The notes beneath the pieces are model-generated. The model was not told where the DNA came from, did not search any database, and was given only the letters and a program-made list of their open reading frames with translations. Source: Bradyrhizobium sp. CIAT3101 (GTDB lineage Bacteria > Pseudomonadota > Alphaproteobacteria > Rhizobiales > Xanthobacteraceae). Taken from it: a DNA stretch of 64,000 nt. The position numbers and the translations under genes are program-made. The stretch lies in the NCBI RefSeq assembly GCF_029714945.1, contig NZ_CP121634.1, positions 3,741,001 through 3,805,000 of the forward strand, given 5' to 3'. Of the stretch, positions 9,001-16,323 are shown in pieces; the first letter of the stretch is position 1; each line of letters begins with the position of its first letter.

Positions 9001-11968
9001 CAGGGTCGCCAATACGACCCTTTACGGTCCGCCCACTGCCGCGGCCTTCCCGGAGAACGGTGGGAACGTGGACATCGTGGCGCAACGCGATTTCATCGGC
9101 TTCAACACCACGACGACATCGGGCAACCAGACGAGCTTCCAGTACTTCGCGCCGTGGCTGCTGGCGCAGGCGGAGTTGACTCCCGTCCCCGTTAACACCG
9201 GCACCCGCCTGATGGGGGCTGGCGTTTTCGCACCGACGGGCACGAGCATCGCCTCGCAATCCGCGTGGTGGATCCAGTATGGCAGCTTTCAGCAAGGCGT
9301 CCTGAGCGCGGGCGGCGATGTCACGCTGACGGTCGGTCGGGATATGGTGGACGTCTCCGTCTCCCTCCCGACGACCGGGCGGGTGAGTGGCGGCCTCTCC
9401 ACTGCCAGCACGCCGCAGACCCATGTCTATGGCAGCGGGAATTTGAGCGTTCAGGTGGGACGCAACCTGCTTGGCGGCGCCCTGTATGAGGGTTCCGGTC
9501 ACGCGAGCGTCGTGGTGCGCGGCTCCGTCGGGCAAGCCGGAAACCTGGTCGCCAGCAACGGATCGTCCGTCAATTATCCGCTGCTCGCCGTCGACTCCGG
9601 GCAAATCGCGCTTGCCGCAACTGGATCCGTCACCACTGCCGGTGTGATCAATCCCGCCGCCATTCACTCTCAATCCGGAAGTTATGGCGACCCGCTTGGA
9701 CGCTCTGCTGCTGTTTTCATGGATACTTATGGACGGAACAGTGCGGCTTCGATCCTGGCGGTCGGGGGTGACCTAACGATCGGCGTCGCTCCGATTGGAG
9801 TGTTCTATGGCGGTCGTGACTTGGCCTATCCGTCGAGCTTCGAGGCCGTCGCGCTGAGCGGCGACATCAAGACCACCGGCATGACGTCCGTCCAAAACTC
9901 GGGCATCATGCTGAGCGGCTCGACCAGCGGCTCATTCCAGTTGCTGGCGCAGGGATCGATCGACCTGACGGGCGGCTACACCCCGACCTCCGGCCTCAAT
10001 CGACCGACCTTCTCCGCCGGGCCGTCATTGCTGGATACGGCCTTCAATCCCTTCCGGCCGAACAACGGGTTTGGCGACAGGCTGAGCAGCGAAGTGCTCG
10101 CGCATCAGGACGACACCGAGGTCGCTCACATCTACGCGATGACCGGAGATATCGTCGGCGTCGGCACCGTCAAGTCCAGCATCAGCAACAATCAGGTCAG
10201 CATCTCCGACATCCAGAGAGTGGAGATCAACAGTCCGGCAGAGGTCCATGCCGGCCGCGACATCGTGGACCTGAACCTGATCGTGCAGAATATCTCCGAG
10301 TCGGACGTCAGCAAAGTCGATGCCGGTCGCGACATCTACTACACAGGTTTCAATCTGGCCGGCGGTTTGCAGGTTGCGGGTCCCGGGTTCTTCGTCGTGC
10401 AGGCCGGACGAGACCTCGGGCCGTTGCTTCCGGCGGTCCACGACAACGCCAGCGAAGCCGTCATGCAGCAGGGCATCACCGCTGTCGGCAACGCCAGCTT
10501 CACGCCGGTTGGAAATCGCTATGTCGTTCAAGCGAGTTCCGGAATGTATGATCCGTTGCTGCTCGGACCTACCGGACAGACGCCGAAACAACGCAATCCC
10601 TTACTCGCTCAGTCGGGCGCTGATTTGATCGTGCAGTTCGGGGTGGCCAACGGAATCAACTATGACGGGTTCTGGAAACTCGACCCGCTGACCAATCAAC
10701 CCGTCTACTATCCGGGCGTCATCGACGCATATCTGAATCCGGCGCGGGGCTCGATCGATCCGATTGTTTCGGGAGACTATTCGGCGCTATCGGTCCAGTT
10801 GAAGCAGTTTCTGGCTGCGAATCCGGGCACGACGCAAACTGCAGTGCTGGGTACTTATCAGGCGGCTTCGACGACGCCGGCCGCGCATAATTACACGAGC
10901 GAACTTCAATCCTTCCTGGCTCGCATCGGTCACCCAGCGGCCGATGCAAGTTCGGCTTGGACCACGTTCCAGGGCCTCTCGAAGGATCTGCAGCACGCGT
11001 TCGCCGACCAGATCTTCTACGCCGAGCTCAAGGCGGTCGGACAAGCTCAAACGAATTCATCCGGCAATTACCAGCGCGGTTACCAGGCGATCAACACTCT
11101 CTTCCCGGCCGGCCTCGGCTACACGGCGAACGCGCTGGGTGGCGGATCGAATGGCGCCAATCAATTGATCGCGACCGGTGATCTCGACATGCTGCATGCG
11201 ACCATCCAGACTCAGCAGGGAGGCAATGTCTCCATCATGGGCCCGGGTGGAAACATTCGGGTCGGCTCTTTGGCGACCGAGCCGAACCAGCTTCTGAAGC
11301 TCAACGACCTCGGCATCATGACGCTTGCGGGCGGGTCCATCGACACGTTCACGGATCAGAGCGTTCGCGTCAATTCGAGCCGCGTGTTCACGGAGCAGGG
11401 CGGCGATATCCTGATGTGGAGTTCGAACGGCGATCTCGATGCTGGCCGGGGTGCCAAGACGACTCTCTCGCTGCCGCCGATTCAGGTTCATTTCGACCAG
11501 GATGATTACGCGTCGACTGATCTCGGCGGTCTGGTGACCGGCGCCGGCATCGCGGTGCTCCAGACCTCCAGCGCCGCGACGACCTCGAACCTTTATCTTC
11601 TTGCGCCGCGTGGGACCGTGGATGCGGGGACCGCGGGAATCCGGGTTTCTGGCAATTTGATCGTTGCCGCCGTTCAGGTGGTCAATGCGTTCAACGTCAA
11701 GGTCGGAGGCTCGACGACGGGCGTTCAGATTACCTCCGTCCCGAACGTGGGTGCGCTCAGCGCGGCTTCGAATACAGCGGGTGCCGCGGCGAAGAGCGCG
11801 GAAACGCCGACTGCCTCGGGCGGGGGGGACCGGGCCTCGGTCTTCATCGTGGAAGTGGTCGGCTACGGCGGCGGCGACGGCAGTTCCGAAGCTACTCCTT
11901 CCGGAGCGAGCACGAACTCCGGGGAGAGTGCGAATCCTGAGGAGAATACCAAGCGCCAGGGTCAGTAG
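1..11968 (+). CDS. Giant filamentous-haemagglutinin-like exoprotein (TpsA type), 5' truncated by the window
   Basis: The reading frame is open from base 2, so the gene begins upstream; the visible part is about 3,988 residues. The first residues (bases 2-160) carry a typical two-partner-secretion domain, with an ILGQISAKGGVYIINQNGI stretch followed by IFGGGSQINVHALVAS. The body is Gly/Ser/Thr/Asn-rich and repetitive, as expected for a right-handed beta-helix. Near the C terminus (about bases 11,370-11,700) the sequence resembles DUF3739, and the tail has the VFIVEVVGYGG motif I associate with that family. The only cysteines I found form one C-x3-C pair at about bases 8,567-8,581. In this family the protein is exported by Sec and then by a TpsB Omp85 pore to act as a surface adhesin. 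No TpsB is in view; it may lie upstream. A hairpin follows the stop. Confidence 0.9.
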   Translation, partial: QASDWTVLNRVSDPSASPSTILGQISAKGGVYIINQNGIIFGGGSQINVHALVASDLDVGTLGQTRFDRDQFFLGTGIANGTLAVKSFSIGGEDKQTKAIGGGVVVQAGATIQIDDPGPDKPGGFAYLFGSNVANYGEISVPNGEAALISARAIFLTPNSDAAASFPSAVLPAKVTFRGTGFQLSPYANSYNFAGTPSGPYLSGTGSVANNGLIETRSGIVEMAGDRVSIGAQGVISADTSISLPSMVLLHAATSVDLSGTISMLPSDTGATLPQSSSAGSNVQSFMPAYVEATAQGQVTVESSGLVSAPAASISINVADLTGSQGSSRTLFGDVSVNASLSGPQRVLLAPGATIDVAGLQNVELPASYNFISFTPTNEFADMPLQRSGALYGQPLWIDIRASGTRSDGTTWLGTPLANANDVVNAVGRSIFQLMTAGGNVSLTTPQLNAAGQEVVLQSGSVINTAGGSIRYLPGTVPVTILLGSDGRRYSMQNASPDMTYVGIAGVFTSAHSHWGDTYKQIWNTNTTMQVSGYTDGQGAGGVAVSTVNPVLAGTLLFGSVAGERQIASGSLPSQGYLTLTTPSTVVIGANATSLPADFDSRYNQNIYSANGTLIGKGTALLPPNPTNATDLVSSDNFASTSAYQTFLSADELSGYGLSALSITSNDLVVTKGSTLRLAAGGQLSVTTGGAIDVAGTVQAAGGKVNLKTDGYVVGTSSPLKNLFKPSVTLSGAAMPANVFVSGVLDVSGQWTNDTGRFGNDASGPGYINGGTITISTNKNSSNGLDTTGSILLASGSLLDVSSGGYISAKGTPKTVSSGLMAGAAGSISLKVYQGANFDPNAVGAPVPPTSGSTAVLQLDGAMRGYGFADSGTLTLAAAGTITIGNTSQPDSASGILIGGRLATLPVSLFANNGFGAFVIQSAPSGWAPNAQVVLPGTIVVAAGTSLKLQKQSLSSLADYSAVATGTKIAAIAPVVTVPDGQRTPVNLTLKSDNILLDAGATIQTDPGAVITIAGTPAQQGTSGETSQRAANVLLRGSIIDHSGTVSVNAALTWLDQNALIDLSGILQTNALFGSRGGPAVSGTVLAGGNLIVEAADPSVKGTNPNLSGTALVAMTGAKVDVSGAAGTLQVANSGSTRPSTFTLMSSWSDAGSVSIDVGAFAWGGTFVARAIDPRAQGGTLMLGGGAISLRQDSTAVTAALSNVGQASLANLGTLSQSLLTQLTAAAGHSVSIVAAADSSRLGAFDNVFLYSGTSAGGPGRIFTDLSGSTYNIVAPSLSELVVDGTLDLHIASRLEIAASSIRSVTPGSATPQSSVTLAAPYVLLTGGFPNGNGTTSAGASTFDVKNAQTIDIEGAAFNGFSSVRLSSSGDIRLSTPKVADGLISGLPQALQDTTTYRGFLDSSGDITLDAQRIYPVSSVDFFIRTPKSVTFSASAGSNLEIPLSAGGSISVYAASIEQGGNLFAPLGKITLGDDGTAARNTGGVVTGKIDLVPGSLTSVTLADTLVPYGETADGTNWYYNASLYPLQARNADGSAVVEPNGTSPVLPSKGLVLDSANVTVASGAKIDLRGGGDLQAMEFVSGKGGSRDVLATTPSGQTVYALLPSRNDGVAAFDIHFTTARSLDGGKTITAADAYPLAGKQIYIDGGNGIPAGTYTLYPGHYATLPGALRVVDYGSNVGKNLASGTTLPDGTVLTTGYYTSSTQPGTRSAGQELFAVQSGAVWKQYSEYTLSSANSYFVAKAAHDGVLAPRLPIDAGRLAAVASQSLDLAGTIAAQAAPGGRGGELDISASKLVVSQTNPIGVEPTYASSDGWVWLSVDQLNTLGLESMLLGGLRTDTASGDTLITPTAGQVTIDTRGAALTAPELVLAAQPANSLVQTVNVAGLGDVKVTLPAGGGGVTIASGSVIETTGAIQSGFGRHYVFAPSTPVTAQQLATALGGTLNGTQISNADLTRLPLTLPDGRAVGPSQLAALAIGQGALFVASNDSSLTVTGPAANRPDLTISFAPVAAAGGAAVTGTVNLPFAGQVLIEAGSRISTQNLSLQATSNTNAVVLNASTTAHPAAPPAVLDAKQINITARSIGFESNLSPTRTESLLLSQTNFGQLAGAQSLTLKALSGPVTFYGDVAFTPGGAMQNLTLDARTIAGTGGDVRLAIGGTATLVSSSSASEAAITSTSGTFELDAGKIVLGGGTQTIAGFSNVNLTAAKQLNIAGPGSLALGATGQAAAVDININTPLVQVSGQTGAATGAQFALTTNGTVTFTRPGDPRALVSRPDDSSDLGGNLAVTAASIRLGEVDANGQPVLAGGIIQAQAGNITLHATSGDVTLNPGAYIAAGGYEKTFIDVTTYAPGGKVVLQSDAGNVNMRQNSVVDVGQPVGGLGHGGEIDVTARSGNAVVAGALMGSGGTGLGGTFKLDILGAADLDTLASTLGAGGLNGSVDIHTRTGNLVLSAGSTLKANSVVLTADDQRWNGTDGYNGQVIISGKIDASGSATDTIDGSGQAGGQASLYGYNAVVLTAGANIDASTAHSNERGGDVVLGIGTNAAGYIDLRGGGINVSGPKGGVGGTIHLRAPIIMGNALGQGDVRIAALNSSMTGMRAVTVEPYVTLSSDGSIGLNGSWYHWNGIIDPANDPFLYNLIASYVQGQTIYGFAGTFARLTPLAQQLGAGMVTVQPGLELINNNKSVNNGDITIASNWNLASGTAYDLKTSGGVTYFDYNSSSVKFDYRLSPYVYGANVGALFGVSSPGALTLRTSGNINVNASISDGFFQFSNYLDPTYVSQVATYLANLASSGQVRGMDGSLSGTGQNVYLYLLNGFNPQSKVPIAPYNQAANGISPGSDALAAADLFPHSLLTCQTYCGNGWGTKVSVVDPGSWTYRFTAGADVASANPIAMQSLATVVSGSVIIDHHTTYNQPKSQSGAGSSVNLATMVRTGTGDISIAAARDVVLNDTTAPGTIYSAGVNTARLADPQYQLGGTTVSAQNPDGFFEPQVLAYNGNVRVANTTLYGPPTAAAFPENGGNVDIVAQRDFIGFNTTTTSGNQTSFQYFAPWLLAQAELTPVPVNTGTRLMGAGVFAPTGTSIASQSAWWIQYGSFQQGVLSAGGDVTLTVGRDMVDVSVSLPTTGRVSGGLSTASTPQTHVYGSGNLSVQVGRNLLGGALYEGSGHASVVVRGSVGQAGNLVASNGSSVNYPLLAVDSGQIALAATGSVTTAGVINPAAIHSQSGSYGDPLGRSAAVFMDTYGRNSAASILAVGGDLTIGVAPIGVFYGGRDLAYPSSFEAVALSGDIKTTGMTSVQNSGIMLSGSTSGSFQLLAQGSIDLTGGYTPTSGLNRPTFSAGPSLLDTAFNPFRPNNGFGDRLSSEVLAHQDDTEVAHIYAMTGDIVGVGTVKSSISNNQVSISDIQRVEINSPAEVHAGRDIVDLNLIVQNISESDVSKVDAGRDIYYTGFNLAGGLQVAGPGFFVVQAGRDLGPLLPAVHDNASEAVMQQGITAVGNASFTPVGNRYVVQASSGMYDPLLLGPTGQTPKQRNPLLAQSGADLIVQFGVANGINYDGFWKLDPLTNQPVYYPGVIDAYLNPARGSIDPIVSGDYSALSVQLKQFLAANPGTTQTAVLGTYQAASTTPAAHNYTSELQSFLARIGHPAADASSAWTTFQGLSKDLQHAFADQIFYAELKAVGQAQTNSSGNYQRGYQAINTLFPAGLGYTANALGGGSNGANQLIATGDLDMLHATIQTQQGGNVSIMGPGGNIRVGSLATEPNQLLKLNDLGIMTLAGGSIDTFTDQSVRVNSSRVFTEQGGDILMWSSNGDLDAGRGAKTTLSLPPIQVHFDQDDYASTDLGGLVTGAGIAVLQTSSAATTSNLYLLAPRGTVDAGTAGIRVSGNLIVAAVQVVNAFNVKVGGSTTGVQITSVPNVGALSAASNTAGAAAKSAETPTASGGGDRASVFIVEVVGYGGGDGSSEATPSGASTNSGESANPEENTKRQGQ

Positions 11969-12064
11969 CGTTTGCAGACGAGGATGACTCGAGAGTCTCT
12001 TCCATTCCGTGCTGGTGATGCGGCTGTGAGCGGATCTGGCTGGTTCGGCCAAAGAAAACTCAAA

Positions 12065-12098
12065 CGCCATCTCGCGACTGACGTCGCGGACGATGGCG
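12065..12098 (+). terminator. Hairpin after the exoprotein gene
   Basis: The arms CGCCAT and ATGGCG enclose an inner stem CGCGAC / GTCGCG with a four-base loop. There is no T-run after it, so intrinsic termination is uncertain, but the position about 100 bases past the exoprotein stop and before galE fits a transcription end or an RNA-protecting hairpin. Confidence 0.4.
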
Positions 12099-12167
12099 AG
12101 CGTCGTGCTGCGCCACGGTCATAGCGCTCAAGATCGGGATCCATTTCAATCCAGAAATGAAATCGTA

Positions 12168-12198
12168 GTATCATAATAACAATTGGATTTGATGATAC
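12168..12198. promoter_or_regulatory. Inverted repeat GTATCAT-N17-ATGATAC upstream of galE
   Basis: Perfect 7-base arms (12168-12174 and 12192-12198) in an AT-rich stretch about 60 bases before galE. ATGATAC occurs again overlapping the galE start (12257-12263). The same half-site appears between the Wzy and Wzz genes (21,881-21,914), so a shared regulator of the polysaccharide genes is plausible. The regulator is unknown. Confidence 0.45.
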
Positions 12199-12256
12199 CA
12201 AATCAACCGGTTCAGCTCGCCACTCTGATGGTGCTTGGTCGATCGTTGGAGCGATT

Positions 12257-13273
12257 ATGATACTGGTAACAGGCGGCGCAGGTTATATTGGTTCGCACAC
12301 ATGCGTCGAGCTCCTGAAAGCCGGCCGAGACATCATCGTGGTCGATAACCTGAGCAATTCGAGTCAAGTTTCTCTCCGCCGGGTCGAACAGATATGCGGC
12401 CGGTCGTTGCAGTTTCGGGAAGGTGACATTCGGGACCGCGCTTTGCTGAAGGACTTGATGCGGACCCATAAGGTCAGCGCAGTGATCCATTTTGCAGGTT
12501 TGAAGGCGGTCGGCGATTCTGTCCAGGAGCCGGTGGCCTACTACGATAACAATGTCGGCGGTACCCTTCAGCTCCTCGCAGCGATGCAGGAGGTCGGCGT
12601 GAAGAAGATCGTCTTCAGTTCGTCGGCCACCGTCTACGGCGAGCCAAACAGGCTGCCACTCGGTGAGGATCACCCGTTGTCGGCCACGAATCCCTATGGT
12701 CGCAGCAAGCTGATGATCGAGGAGATACTGCGCGATCAGTTTGTCGCGACGCCCGACTGGTCGATCGCAATCCTGCGCTATTTCAATCCAGTCGGTGCGC
12801 ACGAGAGCGGGTTGATTGGGGAGAGTCCCGTGGGGGTGCCGAACAATCTGCTGCCTTACGTAGCCCAAGTCGCCGTCGGTCGCAGAGAGTACCTCAACGT
12901 CTGGGGAAAGGATTACGCGACGCCGGATGGCACGGGGGTCCGCGACTACATTCACGTGGTCGATCTTGCGGTTGGCCATCTCATGGCGTTGAACAAGTTG
13001 CAGTCTCCACAAATCACGACGGTGAACCTGGGAACCGGGACGGGGACAAGCGTCTTGGAGATCGTGGAGGCCTTTTCGAAAGCAAGCGGCCGGGATATTC
13101 CCGTGATGTTTGGTCCGCGCCGCCCCGGTGACGTCGCATCCTCCTATGCAGATGCCACCGTCGCCGAATGGCTGCTCGGCTGGAAAGCAAAACGGTCGAT
13201 CATGGAAATGTGCATCGACCATTGGCGCTGGCAACAATCGAACCGGGATGGTTACGGCGCTGAGGCCTCCTAA
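12257..13273 (+). CDS. galE: UDP-glucose 4-epimerase
   Basis: A 338-residue short-chain dehydrogenase-type epimerase that interconverts UDP-glucose and UDP-galactose in the cytoplasm, supplying galactosyl donors for polysaccharide. The N terminus has the NAD-binding GGAGYIGS motif (residues 6-13). The SSSATVYGEP stretch (121-130) holds the catalytic serine, and YGRSK (147-151) gives the Tyr and Lys of the catalytic pair. Length matches the family. The start is supported by GGAG six bases upstream. It is the first gene after the adhesin and is preceded by an ATGATAC-type inverted repeat, suggesting co-regulation with the exopolysaccharide genes downstream. Substrate could be another UDP-hexose; 4-epimerase is the best reading. 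Confidence 0.93.
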   Translation: MILVTGGAGYIGSHTCVELLKAGRDIIVVDNLSNSSQVSLRRVEQICGRSLQFREGDIRDRALLKDLMRTHKVSAVIHFAGLKAVGDSVQEPVAYYDNNVGGTLQLLAAMQEVGVKKIVFSSSATVYGEPNRLPLGEDHPLSATNPYGRSKLMIEEILRDQFVATPDWSIAILRYFNPVGAHESGLIGESPVGVPNNLLPYVAQVAVGRREYLNVWGKDYATPDGTGVRDYIHVVDLAVGHLMALNKLQSPQITTVNLGTGTGTSVLEIVEAFSKASGRDIPVMFGPRRPGDVASSYADATVAEWLLGWKAKRSIMEMCIDHWRWQQSNRDGYGAEAS

Positions 13274-13516
13274 ATCATTGTGATCAGCCGATCAACGAAA
13301 TCGTTGACGTGCTGCCGCTGGTCCATGCCCCCCGCGCGAGTGCCCACCGCGGAAGACGCCTTGCGACCGTATGCGTCCGGCGGCAACTGTCGCATGAGGT
13401 CGCGTCCTCGGAGATAGCTTGGTCGTGCAAAGTCGTCCGCACGCGCGCTCGGTGGAAGTTCCCGATTCACCATATTGTCGCGGCACTATGCAAAGTACTC
13501 ACGACAATGAAGAAAT

Positions 13517-13522
13517 GGAGGG
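13517..13522 (+). promoter_or_regulatory. Shine-Dalgarno GGAGGG selecting a TTG start
   Basis: GGAGGG lies four bases before an in-frame TTG at 13527. The upstream ATG codons at 13488 and 13515 have no comparable site, and the ATG at 13545 lies 22 bases beyond it. This makes TTG at 13527 the most likely start of the membrane protein gene. Confidence 0.55.
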
Positions 13523-13526
13523 CGTT

Positions 13527-15011
13527 TTGATCCTGTCTATCGCCATGCGCAGAACATTGCTCGTGCTCTTGATCTTCTCCGCCGGAATCGCCTCGTACAA
13601 TTGGAATTTGTTCCGCGTCGCGGATCCATCATTCTTCGCGCAAACGAATGCTGATTCAGAGGAGTTGATTCTGGATGGAATTCTGCACGGTGAAAATGGT
13701 ACCCCGATGATTGGGCGGTATAACAGGCTAATCGACATTTCGCCCGGTATCGAGCGGAAGCTTTATGTTGATCGGGATACGTCTGGAGAATTCCGCCGAT
13801 ACACGTCGCAATTCGGAATGCAGTATTATTTCTTCTTCCATTTCTCAAAATATGTCAGCCGTGACTACCGGGTCATGCAATTGGTGGCTTCCGCTCTCAT
13901 GGCAGCGGTCGTCTGCGGCTTCTTTGTCGGCATCGCGTCGATCTCAACCGATACGCTCGGGCTTGCGTTTGCATTACCGTTGTTGATTTCCCCATGGGTC
14001 GCGGCATTCGCAGCAAACCTGTACTGGGTCGAATTCACGTGGTTTCTTCCGGCGTTGATCGCGCTCTTGATGGGCGGCCGAGCGTACCTCTCTCTACGTT
14101 GGTTCGCGCTGCTCTGCATCCTTATGTTCGCGAGCTTCCTGTTAAGGCTCTTGAGCGGCTACGAGTTCGCCTCCACGGTCGTTCTCGCAAGTTTCGTATT
14201 CTTGCTCCTGCACGGCCTTCGAGAGCGCGTTTCGGCGTGGCGCATTCTGGCGCTCGTTGTTGCAGTCGGATGCATATCGTTGCTGGCGTTCGCGACGGCG
14301 GTCATGCTTCATGCGCGAGTGATCGGACCCGACATGGCGTCCGGCTTGGGCCAGGTCACCGAAGTGGCCGCGAAACGCTTGTCGGCCAAGTATTGCGACG
14401 AGGCATGTATCAAGGCCGCATGCGCAACGGAATTCGAGGGTGCCAAATCCGCCGAAGAGAAGACAGGGATCTGTGTCGGACGACTACAGGCATCTCTCAG
14501 CACATCCGTTTACAAGATGATCCCAAGGTATTTGTTGATGCAGCATTTTGTGCCGTGGATCGATTATTTTTCTGACATGTCCGAGGAAAAAAAGAGCGAG
14601 ATCAGTGCGCTCGCGCACGAGCTTAAGATTGCAATCGCATCTCACAGCATGCAAGGCGTGGTGCGCATCGCGGACGGCATGAACCGATCCTTGATAGTGT
14701 CCATCGCCTCAGCCGGGATCAGCGTGCTCGCGTTTCTGGCGTTCAACCTCGCGGTCTTTCATACCTTGGTGAAGCGTCGATCGAGCCTCTCCGCAGTTAC
14801 CTTGGCAAGCTTCCTATGTTCTGCCTCCTGGTTCGTCTTGGCTAAAGGCCATTCGTACATTCATACGCATATCGATTTCGTTTTGTGGTACTTGCTATAC
14901 ATTCCTCTCGGACTGGCGAGCATCGTCGATTCAAAATGTCGTCTGTCCGCAAATTGGGGTGAAAAACCTGCGGAGGTATCGAGCGGCAAGCTGCCTCTCG
15001 GATCGCTGTGA
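13527..15011 (+). CDS. Polytopic membrane protein of unknown function
   Basis: About 494 residues from the TTG start. One hydrophobic segment at the very N terminus is followed by a roughly 100-residue polar, probably periplasmic region with many aromatics (around YYFFFHFSKYVSRDY), then a series of about nine more hydrophobic segments. A soluble loop in the middle holds a cysteine cluster (YCDEACIKAACATEF) and a basic/acidic helix (MSEEKKSEISALAHELK). The layout resembles GT-C-type glycosyltransferases or other polysaccharide membrane enzymes, but I recognise no diagnostic motif. Position between galE and glycosyltransferase genes suggests a role in surface glycan synthesis; that is inference. 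GC content looks lower than in the second half of the window. Confidence 0.7.
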   Translation: MILSIAMRRTLLVLLIFSAGIASYNWNLFRVADPSFFAQTNADSEELILDGILHGENGTPMIGRYNRLIDISPGIERKLYVDRDTSGEFRRYTSQFGMQYYFFFHFSKYVSRDYRVMQLVASALMAAVVCGFFVGIASISTDTLGLAFALPLLISPWVAAFAANLYWVEFTWFLPALIALLMGGRAYLSLRWFALLCILMFASFLLRLLSGYEFASTVVLASFVFLLLHGLRERVSAWRILALVVAVGCISLLAFATAVMLHARVIGPDMASGLGQVTEVAAKRLSAKYCDEACIKAACATEFEGAKSAEEKTGICVGRLQASLSTSVYKMIPRYLLMQHFVPWIDYFSDMSEEKKSEISALAHELKIAIASHSMQGVVRIADGMNRSLIVSIASAGISVLAFLAFNLAVFHTLVKRRSSLSAVTLASFLCSASWFVLAKGHSYIHTHIDFVLWYLLYIPLGLASIVDSKCRLSANWGEKPAEVSSGKLPLGSL

Positions 15012-15046
15012 ACGCTCTGCACGAGTGAACAGGGAGACGCGTTGCT

Positions 15047-15898
15047 TCACGGGACGTAGACGCCCCTGACGACGTCGAATAACTCGCCGAGCATGGCGAG
15101 CTTGCCCTTGAAGCCGGCGATCTTCGTGGGGGGCGCTTCGCCGAGGGGATAGCTACGGCGAACCGGCACCTCGCAGACTTTCATCCCCAACTGACCGGCC
15201 CGTGCCGTGAGATAAAACAGCAACTCGTACCGCTGGAACACATCCCGGAAAGGCGCAACCCGGGAATCCAGAAGATAACGGCGGGAGTACCCGCGGAAGC
15301 CGTTGGTCGTGTCAGTATACCAATGCCGTCCGGCGAAGCTCAGCAGTGGCGCGTGGATGCAGCGGTTCGCGAGGGTGCGTTCCAGGGGCGTATTCTCTGC
15401 CTTGCCGCCTGGAAGATATCGAGAGCCCTGGACATAATCGTAACCCTCGGCGAGTTTGGTGCACATCGAGGCGATCGCTTCCGCGCCATCCTTACCGTTG
15501 CCATCCATCGTGATGATTCCCTCGTAACCTTCGTCGAGGCACCAAGCGTAAGCCATTCTCAACTGTGCGCTGAGTTTACCCGGCCCAGTCTTGACCAACA
15601 CGGCGCGGACGGGAAGGGCCGAAACAAATTCCGCATCGACCGAACTGTCCGTGGAGCCTCCATCGGCAACGATCACATCGACGGGGGGAGCGACGTCCGC
15701 GATCATCCGTAGCTGCCGGCGTATTCGTTCGCCCTCGTTGATCACGGGAATGACCAGCGCGTGGCGGCTTCGCTTGGGATTGTAGAGATGGATGTCGAAG
15801 GCGGGAACTTGGCGAGCCGTCGATGGCTCCTGCGTAATGACTTCCATTCCGTTTTGGACCTCTCGACACCGTGCTGGAACCTGAGCGCCGCGTTGCAT
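15047..15898 (-). CDS. Family-2 glycosyltransferase, dolichyl-phosphate-mannose-synthase-like
   Basis: A 283-residue GT-A fold enzyme: VIPVINEG near residue 50, VADGGSTDSS as the nucleotide-sugar motif, and TMDGNGKDG in place of the usual DxD-type DGDGQ metal site. No C-terminal membrane segments are evident, unlike GtrB. It probably transfers a sugar from a nucleotide donor to polyprenyl phosphate at the inner face of the membrane. The ATG at 15898 overlaps the TGA of the GtrA-like gene (TGATG), so it is translationally coupled; a later Met at 15847 is an alternative. It is the last gene of a six-gene leftward operon. GtrA plus a DPM-synthase-like enzyme is a classical pair for making and flipping a lipid-linked sugar. 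Confidence 0.85.
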   Translation of the reverse strand: MQRGAQVPARCREVQNGMEVITQEPSTARQVPAFDIHLYNPKRSRHALVIPVINEGERIRRQLRMIADVAPPVDVIVADGGSTDSSVDAEFVSALPVRAVLVKTGPGKLSAQLRMAYAWCLDEGYEGIITMDGNGKDGAEAIASMCTKLAEGYDYVQGSRYLPGGKAENTPLERTLANRCIHAPLLSFAGRHWYTDTTNGFRGYSRRYLLDSRVAPFRDVFQRYELLFYLTARAGQLGMKVCEVPVRRSYPLGEAPPTKIAGFKGKLAMLGELFDVVRGVYVP

Positions 15899-16323
15899 CA
15901 GACTGTCTCGCAGCGTGACGACACGCGGCGATACACCATGAAACGGCTAAGTAGATAATTCACAACAAATGAGACGCCGGCCGCCGCGATCAGCACGGCG
16001 AAGCGCGACGCTAGGCTCGCCACCCACGGCGATAGCGAAGAGGCGACGAGAACGCGTACGCAGAGGACGAGGACGGCCGACATCAGGTAGAGCGACGCTC
16101 GATGCGCCGAGAGCGCGCGTCCTTTCTCGCGGAACGTCCAGAGCTCGTGGCAGACATAGTTGAACAACGCTCCGACGAAGAAGCCAGCGGCCACTCCCGC
16201 CGCCATGGGCAGGCCGAGAGCCGCGGTGACGCCGAAGGCCGTCGTTAGGTCCACGGCTAGTCCAGTGACGATCACGGCCGCGAAACGCAGCATTTCCCAA
16301 GATGGAAACGCCAGGATCTTCAT
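15898..16323 (-). CDS. GtrA-like membrane protein
   Basis: About 141 residues with four hydrophobic segments and the family hallmarks FNYVCHELWTF between segments 2 and 3 and VNYLLSRFMVYR at the end. GtrA proteins are thought to flip polyprenyl-phosphate-linked sugars across the inner membrane. The start at 16323 (MKILAFPSW) overlaps the preceding gene's stop as ATGA, and is preferred over an upstream Met that would overlap further. It sits directly before the DPM-synthase-like glycosyltransferase, so the two probably work together. Confidence 0.88.
   Translation of the reverse strand: MKILAFPSWEMLRFAAVIVTGLAVDLTTAFGVTAALGLPMAAGVAAGFFVGALFNYVCHELWTFREKGRALSAHRASLYLMSAVLVLCVRVLVASSLSPWVASLASRFAVLIAAAGVSFVVNYLLSRFMVYRRVSSRCETV

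Noticed and set aside
13270..13473. 67-codon minus-strand frame after galE
   Set aside because: No ribosome site, no known family, overlaps the galE end; insufficient support.
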